NCBI GenBank assembly: GCA_034433615.1
Contig: DAOUAJ010000375.1
Coordinates: 1-10,989, forward strand
Reading direction: 5' to 3'
Origin: DAOUAJ01 sp034433615
GTDB lineage: Bacteria > Chloroflexota > Anaerolineae > DUEN01
Length of the DNA: 10,989 bases
Part shown: one piece after another, positions 6,368 through 10,989 of the stretch
Position numbering within the stretch: position 1 is the stretch's first letter
Layout of the letters: every line of letters starts with the position of its first letter
The notes under the pieces: model-generated
The model's database searches: none
What the model was told of the DNA's origin: nothing
Seen by the model: only the letters and a program-made list of their open reading frames with translations
Translations under genes and position numbers: made by a program

Positions 6368-9300
6368 ACTTGTTGCCCGACAGTGGGCCATCCCAATCGG
6401 ACTATTCCTCGCCTCCCTACTGCTCCGCCTGCTGTGGATTGGCCAGCCCATCGTCGTAGACAGCGTGGAGTGGCTGCGGCGAGGTGCCCGCTTTTTGCTG
6501 GCGTTACAGGCGGGCGACTGGGCGGGCACTTACGGCAGCGCCCATCCCGGCGTCACCAACATGTGGCTGATCGCCGCGGGGCTGGCCGGGCGTGCCCTCG
6601 TACGCGGCGAGCCGCTCTCAACCCTGGCGTTTACCGTCCTGCCCCGTGACGCTTACCCATCGCTAGAGTACTACATCGCCGCCCGCATTCCCTTTGCCCT
6701 GGTCACTTCCCTGTGTGCCGTGCTGATCTACCTCTGGGCCAGCCGCATCCACGGCCGCGAAATCGCATTGATGGCGGCGGTATTGCTGACGCTTGAGCCA
6801 TTCTGGCTGGGATACAACCGCGTCATTACTACAGACGCCGTGCAGGGTAACCTCATGGTCCTCTCCCTGCTGGCGTTTCTGCGTCACCTGCATGGCCATG
6901 GGCGGCGGTGGGCGGTCGTCTCCGGCATCCTCGGCGGCCTGGCGATGGTCACCAAGCTGCCAGCACTCATCTTGTGGCCGGTAGTGGCCATCTGGGCCGT
7001 GCTGTGGCGCAGCAGAAGTGTCTTTGATGCCGGGCGTGACGCCATGGTGGATGAAGACGGGATCACGAAGTCACGAAGGCTCGCGAAGGACGCGAAGCGC
7101 GAAGCCTGGCCTGGCTACCAGGCCAGGGATCACGAAGCGAAGCCTGTCCTGGCCGTCAGGCCGGGGAATGCAAAGGCCCGCGGGTGCTCCTTCGCGCTCT
7201 TCGTGCTTCGTGACCTTCGTGTTGCTTCGCGCCTTCGTGGTCCAAATCCCATTTTCAGGACAGGCGGAGGTACCGCCCCCGTGGTAATCACCCTCCTCGC
7301 CTGGGGCATGCTGGCGGCCTTCACTGCGGCCGCCGTGTGGCCGGCGTTGTGGGCTGATCCCGCCGACGTCGTGCAGAAGGTGAGCGCACAGATCACGCAG
7401 GTGGAGTTGGGCGAGCGACACCAGTTTTTCCTGGGACGGACGGTGGATGCGCCCGGCCCCGCCTTTTACCCGCTGGCCCTGCTCTTCCGCACCTCGCCGC
7501 TGACGCTGCTGGCCGCGCTGGGGACGTGCATTGCCCTGGCCATCCCTGCCACGCGGCGCCAAGAGGGCGGGCATGGAGGCACTGCCCCTACGCCACCGAA
7601 ATGTATGGGCGATCCCTCCGTGGTCGCCCGTGTCCACCCGCGCTTGGTCACGCTGTGGCTGATCTTCCTGGCTGCGTTGCTCGCGGCGCTGACCCTGGCC
7701 GAGACCAAGTTCGATCGCTATCTGATCCCGGCTTACCCTGCACTGGCGTTGATCGCAGTGACCGGGCTGCACGCGCTCTTCCGTGCTGGGTGTTGCGTGT
7801 TGCGTGTTGCGTGTTGTGTGGTTCGTGGTTCGTGTTTCGGGTTCCGTGTTCCGTCGTCTATCGTCCGTCGTCTACCGCCCGCCATTGCGCTGCTCGTGCT
7901 GGCAGTGGCCCAGGCGGTCTTCCTCTTTCCCCGCTTCCCCGACCTCCAGGCATTCTACAACCCATTCTCGGGCGGTGCCTCTGCCGCTCGCCAGATGCTC
8001 ATGATCGGCAACGGGGAAGGGCTGGATCAGGTGGGAAGATGGCTATCGGCCCAGGAGGGTGCCGCCAACCAGATGGTCGCCGCCTGGTATCCCTCCGTCC
8101 TGGCTCCCTTCTTCGTCGGCCGCACCATCGAATTGAACCGGCAATTGCCCGACGGTTTCTGGCCATGGGCGATGGCCAACCACGTTGTCCTCTACGCCAA
8201 TCAGATTCAACGAAGGCTCCCGAACACCCAGATCACCCGTTATTTTCAGGAACAGCCGGCCGAGTTCACCGCGCGGCTGGCAGGCATTGACTATGCCTGG
8301 GTCTACCCGGGGCCGATGGTGCCATCGGGGCCACTGCCGGCCGCAGCTCTCCCCCTGGAAGCGATCTTCGAGGGGCAACTCAAGCTGATCGGCTGGGAAC
8401 CGCCCGCTGATCCCTCGTCCACCGGAGGGGGTAATTTGCGCCTCTACTGGGAGGTGCTGAAACTACCGACGACGGATCTCAGCGTGTTCATCGGGTTGCG
8501 CGATCGCGAGGGACATCTGTGGGGACGGCACGATCGGCCACCGGTGGATGGATTTCTGCCTCTGGACCGTTGGCTGCCCAAGATGCGGATACGAGACGCC
8601 CAGGTTGTGGCCGCTTTTCCTGGCACACCCCCCGGGACGTACGAGCTGGAAGTGGCCCTGTTCTCACCGGGGTTAGGGCGCAATCTGCTGGTGACGGACA
8701 GCAGCGGCACCCCTCGGGGCGACCGCCTGCGGTTGGGCACGATCACGATAGGGCCAGAGCCTGTGCCCGCCGATCCGGATCGTCTGGAGATGGGGCAACG
8801 GCTGGATGCCTCGATGGGCGAGGTGATCCTTCTTGGGGTCGAACGCGGGGCAGATGAGCTACCCGATGGTGGGGTGTGGCCGTTGGTGCTATGGTGGCAA
8901 GGTGAGGTTACTTCATCCCGGTCGCTCAATATGGGGCTGATGCTGGTAGATGAAAATGGTCAGGGCTGGCGACGGGCTGCCCGTCGTCCGGTGGGCGGGG
9001 CTTATCCCACCGATCGTTGGTCGCCACACGTGATCGTTCGAGATGCGTGGGATGCATTGATTCCGCCCGGCCTGTCGGACGGCGCTTACCAGGCATTCAT
9101 CGTGACCTACACCCCAGATGGAGAAGAGATCGGGCGTGCAGCCATCGGTACGGTACGGGTGCGCGGCCGCCCACACACAACGACGATCCCCTCGATGCAG
9201 GTCTCCGTGGCGGCCAATTTTGGCGGGAAGGTGGAATTGCTGGGATATGATCTGACCGACGCAGCCGGCCAGCCTGCATTGCGCTGGCGGCCGGGCGAGG

Positions 9301-9638
9301 CTTACACCGTGACCTTGCACTGGCAACCGAAGGCGGAGTGGGGGACATCTTACATCGGGTTTGTGCACCTGCTGGATGCAAACCGGCTGGTGGTTGCGCA
9401 GCGAGACCAGGTGCCGGGCGAGGGGCAGTTGCCCACCACCGGCTGGCTGCCCGGCGAGGTGCTGGCCGATCGCTACCGGCTGGCTTTGCCGCCGGAGCTA
9501 CCCGCGGGCACGTATACACTGGAGGTCGGGCTATATCATCCTGGTTCCCTTGAGCGGCTGCCCGTGCTGGACGCGGCCGGGAATCCGACGGCCGATCACG
9601 TCATCCTGGGAGAAGTGATCGTGGAGGCAGCACCGTGA
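6270..9638 (+). CDS. GT39/ArnT-like membrane glycosyltransferase with three C-terminal beta-sandwich-like repeats
   Basis: The 1122-residue product is a GT-C type integral membrane protein expected to transfer sugars from polyprenyl-phosphate donors on the outer face of the membrane. About ten hydrophobic segments lie between residues 39 and 556, the first being WAIPIGLFLASLLLRLLWIG. The first outer loop has VDSVEW (D64, E67) where relatives have a DE pair, then SAHPGVTNMW. KFDRYLIPAYPALALIA is typical of the last membrane segments. After about 695 come three related soluble repeats (about 695-832, 845-968, 979-1121), each with an L-GYD/LIGWE opening, an LYW or LHW strand, a D-R-P turn and an L-PG-Y-L end. 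In-frame repeat DNA encodes about residues 1-33, 264-325, 432-455 and 506-535. The start is doubtful: ATG 6270 has no spaced Shine-Dalgarno, whereas GTG 6291 has AGGG 7 nt upstream. Substrate unknown. Confidence 0.85.
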   Translation: MRQQGGAVTRRHGDTETRPVSASPRLRVPRPSLLVARQWAIPIGLFLASLLLRLLWIGQPIVVDSVEWLRRGARFLLALQAGDWAGTYGSAHPGVTNMWLIAAGLAGRALVRGEPLSTLAFTVLPRDAYPSLEYYIAARIPFALVTSLCAVLIYLWASRIHGREIALMAAVLLTLEPFWLGYNRVITTDAVQGNLMVLSLLAFLRHLHGHGRRWAVVSGILGGLAMVTKLPALILWPVVAIWAVLWRSRSVFDAGRDAMVDEDGITKSRRLAKDAKREAWPGYQARDHEAKPVLAVRPGNAKARGCSFALFVLRDLRVASRLRGPNPIFRTGGGTAPVVITLLAWGMLAAFTAAAVWPALWADPADVVQKVSAQITQVELGERHQFFLGRTVDAPGPAFYPLALLFRTSPLTLLAALGTCIALAIPATRRQEGGHGGTAPTPPKCMGDPSVVARVHPRLVTLWLIFLAALLAALTLAETKFDRYLIPAYPALALIAVTGLHALFRAGCCVLRVACCVVRGSCFGFRVPSSIVRRLPPAIALLVLAVAQAVFLFPRFPDLQAFYNPFSGGASAARQMLMIGNGEGLDQVGRWLSAQEGAANQMVAAWYPSVLAPFFVGRTIELNRQLPDGFWPWAMANHVVLYANQIQRRLPNTQITRYFQEQPAEFTARLAGIDYAWVYPGPMVPSGPLPAAALPLEAIFEGQLKLIGWEPPADPSSTGGGNLRLYWEVLKLPTTDLSVFIGLRDREGHLWGRHDRPPVDGFLPLDRWLPKMRIRDAQVVAAFPGTPPGTYELEVALFSPGLGRNLLVTDSSGTPRGDRLRLGTITIGPEPVPADPDRLEMGQRLDASMGEVILLGVERGADELPDGGVWPLVLWWQGEVTSSRSLNMGLMLVDENGQGWRRAARRPVGGAYPTDRWSPHVIVRDAWDALIPPGLSDGAYQAFIVTYTPDGEEIGRAAIGTVRVRGRPHTTTIPSMQVSVAANFGGKVELLGYDLTDAAGQPALRWRPGEAYTVTLHWQPKAEWGTSYIGFVHLLDANRLVVAQRDQVPGEGQLPTTGWLPGEVLADRYRLALPPELPAGTYTLEVGLYHPGSLERLPVLDAAGNPTADHVILGEVIVEAAP
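7103..7128 (+). repeat. 26-bp palindromic repeat, nested copy 1
   Basis: CCTGGCCTGG (7105-7114) and CCAGGCCAGG (7118-7127) form a perfect 10-bp stem with a CTA loop. It matches the 7141-7166 copy at 21 of 26 positions. Confidence 0.75.
7141..7166 (+). repeat. 26-bp palindromic repeat, nested copy 2
   Basis: Contains CCTGGCCGTCAGGCCGGGG (7148-7166) and matches the copy at 10175-10200 at 23 of 26 positions. It lies 12 nt after nested copy 1. Confidence 0.75.
7563..7635. repeat. Pair of degenerate GGGCG...CGCCC hairpins within the glycosyltransferase gene
   Basis: GGGCGATC (7607-7614) pairs with GGTCGCCC (7622-7629) over 8 positions, one a wobble, around a 7-nt loop. A weaker GGGC/GCCC pair (7565-7568 and 7584-7587) precedes it. 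CCCCTAC (7585-7591) pairs with GTATGGG (7603-7609) at six of seven positions. The encoded RRQEGGHGGTAPTPPK is unlike a membrane segment and falls between two hydrophobic helices. Confidence 0.55.
7784..7876. repeat. Tandem 7-nt (GTGTTGC) array and related GT-rich repeats within the glycosyltransferase gene
   Basis: Three perfect GTGTTGC units (7790-7810) and a fourth degenerate one are followed by GTTCGTG- and GTTCCGT-type units and by CGTCGTCTA repeated at 7852-7860 and 7867-7875. The strand is nearly free of A, so no stop codons arise. It encodes a cysteine- and arginine-rich stretch (CCVLRVACCVVRGSCFGFR) in a loop. Confidence 0.75.
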
Positions 9639-10989
9639 ACCGGCTGGATCGCTATGATGGCTGGGCCACGCTGATCCTGGCCCTGGGCGCGTTTCTACTC
9701 CTCTTCGCCACGGAAGGGACGGTAGCAGTAGGATGGGATGAGCCCATTACCACCGAGAACGGCCAGCGCATCGTGATGTGGCTGGGGACGTTCGTGAGCG
9801 GGCTGGTTCAGGCCGATTTGAGCCAGGCGCTCGATCCGGTCGCCATCGGCTGGAGCTTTGGATTGAACAACGAGCACCCGCCAGTGGCGAAGGCAATCAG
9901 CGGGCTGGGGTGGGCGCTGACCCGAAGATGGCTCCCCTTGCCCACGGCACACCGCGTGGGGCCGATGGCGCTGGCGGCCGCGCTGGTGGCGCTGATCTAC
10001 GTGGCCGTGCGGCAGGCGGGGGCCGGGCGGCCGGGCGCGCTGGTGGGCGCCCTGGCGTTACTGGACATGCCACGCGTCTTCTTTCACGCCCACGTCGCCG
10101 CGCTGGATCTGCCGGCGGCGGCCATGTGGTTCTTCGCCGTGTGGGCCTTCTGGCGGCTAGCCTCTAAGGTTCGTAGCCTGCCCTGGCGGTCAGGCCAGGG
10201 TCAGCCACATAGCGATAGCGGAGTGGCGTCAGACGGCACCCTGGCCCCAGGGCGGGCTTCACTCCGTTCTGTGCCTGACTACAAACCGTCAATTGTCCTG
10301 AAAGCGGCCCCCCATGTCATTCCGAGCGAGTCTGCGAGCGAGGAATCTCGCTGCACTTCGGCAGGAGGAGCCTGTCCCTTCGGCAGACTCAGGGCAAGCT
10401 CTGGCCGTCAGGCCAGGGATTCTTCGTCGCGAAAAACGCTCCTCAGAATGACGTTTTCGCTGGTCGCGGCGTCGCTCGCGACATGGATAGCTACTTTGTG
10501 GCTGTGGATTGCTCCCGGCCTGGCGTTCGGCCTGGCGTTGGCCACCAAGATCAGCAATGTGCTGGTCCCTGTAGGCGTGGGATTGTGGTTGCTCACCGCG
10601 CGCGAACGGCGCTGGCGCTGGGATCTGTGGGGCCGGCTGATCCTGGCCGGGCCGCTGGGGCTGCTGACGGTGATCGCCCTCTTCCCCTGGCTTTGGTCGG
10701 ACACAGTGACCAAGCTGGAGGGGTGGGTCCGTTTCTTCACCGTCAGCCACTACGAGATCTACCAGTACTACTTCGGCAGGACCTACCTGGAACTGCCATG
10801 GCATTTCCCCATCGTGACGGTGCTGACGACGGTGCCGGTGTTGCTGCTCGTCCTGGCGGGGATCGGGGCAGCACGAGCGCTCCGGACAGGGCCGACGCAG
10901 TCTGCAGCCGCATTGTGGTTGATCAACGCGCTACTCATAGTGATTTGGTTCATGCGGCCGGCCAGCCGCGCCTTCGACAGCGACCGGCT
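9635..10989 (+). CDS. GT39-type membrane glycosyltransferase, partial at the right edge
   Basis: About 451 codons are visible, and the frame is still open at the window end. GTG 9635 overlaps the stop of the preceding gene by 4 nt (GTGA), with GGAGG at 9623-9627, 7 nt upstream, so the two are probably translationally coupled. The first membrane segment (TLILALGAFLLLFA) is followed by GWDEP (D35, E36), the acidic pair of the GT-C/PMT-type active loop, then NNEHPPVAK and RVFFHAHVAALDLPAAAMW, all typical of GT39-like proteins. Later segments include FGLALATKISNVLVPVGVGL and YYFGRTYLELPWHFP. Residues from 179 to about 273 (VRSLPWRSGQGQPHSDSG...) come from stacked repeat elements. I expect FWRLASK and APGLAFGLALATK to be close together in relatives. 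It probably uses a polyprenyl-phosphate-linked sugar at the outer membrane face; the acceptor is unknown. Confidence 0.85.
   Translation, partial: MNRLDRYDGWATLILALGAFLLLFATEGTVAVGWDEPITTENGQRIVMWLGTFVSGLVQADLSQALDPVAIGWSFGLNNEHPPVAKAISGLGWALTRRWLPLPTAHRVGPMALAAALVALIYVAVRQAGAGRPGALVGALALLDMPRVFFHAHVAALDLPAAAMWFFAVWAFWRLASKVRSLPWRSGQGQPHSDSGVASDGTLAPGRASLRSVPDYKPSIVLKAAPHVIPSESASEESRCTSAGGACPFGRLRASSGRQARDSSSRKTLLRMTFSLVAASLATWIATLWLWIAPGLAFGLALATKISNVLVPVGVGLWLLTARERRWRWDLWGRLILAGPLGLLTVIALFPWLWSDTVTKLEGWVRFFTVSHYEIYQYYFGRTYLELPWHFPIVTVLTTVPVLLLVLAGIGAARALRTGPTQSAAALWLINALLIVIWFMRPASRAFDSDR
10168..10287. repeat. 120-bp element with GGTTYGTAG termini inside the second glycosyltransferase
   Basis: GGTTCGTAG (10168-10176) is opposed by CTACAAACC (10279-10287), with one mismatch. 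Inside, AGCGGAGTG (10217-10225) pairs with CACTCCGTT (10260-10268), with one wobble. CCCTGG/CCAGGG (10239-10244 and 10247-10252) sits at the tip. A 26-bp palindrome copy lies near the left end. Confidence 0.7.
10175..10200 (+). repeat. 26-bp palindromic repeat, copy in the 120-bp element
   Basis: Matches 7141-7166 at 23 of 26 positions. CCCTGGC (10181-10187) pairs with GCCAGGG (10194-10200). Confidence 0.75.
10316..10452. repeat. 137-bp element with GTCATTCYGAG inverted termini inside the second glycosyltransferase
   Basis: GTCATTCCGAG (10316-10326) and CTCAGAATGAC (10442-10452) are complementary at 10 of 11 positions. The next inward segments (GCGAGGAATCTC and GATTCTTCGTCGC) are also partly complementary. 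The interior holds CTTCGGCAG-type repeats and a truncated copy of the 26-bp palindrome. The frame is open throughout. Confidence 0.8.
10397..10418 (+). repeat. 26-bp palindromic repeat, truncated copy in the 137-bp element
   Basis: CTGGCCGTCAGGCCAGGG (10401-10418) is the core of the family, and CTGGCC and GGCCAG form a perfect 6-bp stem with a GTCA loop. The 5' end of the 26-bp unit is shortened. Confidence 0.75.

Larger units (their letters stand above)
7061..7242. repeat. Large inverted repeat of CACGAAG/CTTCGTG units with two nested 26-bp palindromes
   Basis: The left arm (7061-7104) contains tandem CACGAAG and CGCGAAG units, and the right arm (7187-7242) contains CTTCGTG and CTTCGCG units. 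The outer GATCACGAAG (7061-7070) pairs with CTTCGTGGTC (7233-7242) through one wobble. GATCACGAAG recurs at 7128-7137 after the first nested palindrome. The frame remains open, encoding a hydrophilic segment (KSRRLAKDAKREAWPGY...) between two membrane segments. Confidence 0.85.

Noticed and set aside
7071..7772. 233-residue minus-strand frame in the glycosyltransferase
   Set aside because: Antisense shadow prolonged by low-stop repeat DNA; the composition (Gln/Arg/Gly-rich) is unlike a real protein.
7790..7817. CRISPR-like direct repeats
   Set aside because: The units are 7 nt and contiguous, with no spacers.
8313..8328. CCGATGG/CCATCGG hairpin in the glycosyltransferase
   Set aside because: A single short palindrome in ordinary coding sequence, with no matching copies in the window; likely chance.

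Overview
The window is a GC-rich stretch of bacterial chromosome. The likely source is a Chloroflexota (Anaerolineae-like) organism. This is inferred from three things: the GAF-PAS sensor type, the two large GT39-type membrane proteins with the loop wording 'HPGVT.MW', and the heavy load of self-complementary short repeats. No rRNA marker or database comparison supports the assignment.

Layout. A minus-strand GAF-PAS signalling protein (1-791) runs off the left edge. Its start abuts a short relic resembling the C-terminal tail of a GH38 alpha-mannosidase (about 795-987). A sigma70-like promoter (949-977) lies in the opposite direction inside the relic. It precedes a 77-residue hypothetical gene (1021-1254). 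Next come a 44-bp hairpin and polA (1385-4246), which encodes a full-length DNA polymerase I with 5'-3' exonuclease, intact 3'-5' proofreading and polymerase domains. The space between polA and argS is almost wholly made of debris: a copy of a dispersed palindrome, a Uma2-family 3' fragment, and a 95-bp near-perfect hairpin. argS (4543-6249) follows. Two overlapping plus-strand GT39/ArnT-like membrane glycosyltransferase genes end the window (6270-9638, and 9635 to the right edge). The first carries three C-terminal beta-sandwich-like repeats.

What stands out is the repeat content. At least six copies of a roughly 26-bp palindromic sequence occur: one inside the polA exonuclease domain, one across the polA stop codon, two nested in a larger repeat in the first glycosyltransferase, and two in a repeat block in the second. 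Larger inverted arrays built from 7- or 8-nt units occur before polA, at the N-terminus of the first glycosyltransferase and inside it. In every coding case the host reading frame stays open, so the repeats appear as extra loops or an altered N-terminus. The picture is of a genome in which short palindromic elements have spread, preferring each other and tolerant loops of membrane or multidomain proteins, and in which partial genes (GH38, Uma2) have been left behind at the junctions.

The genes do not form one pathway. polA and argS are housekeeping genes, the two glycosyltransferases are probably co-translated and act on lipid-linked sugars at the membrane, and the sensor gene points the other way.
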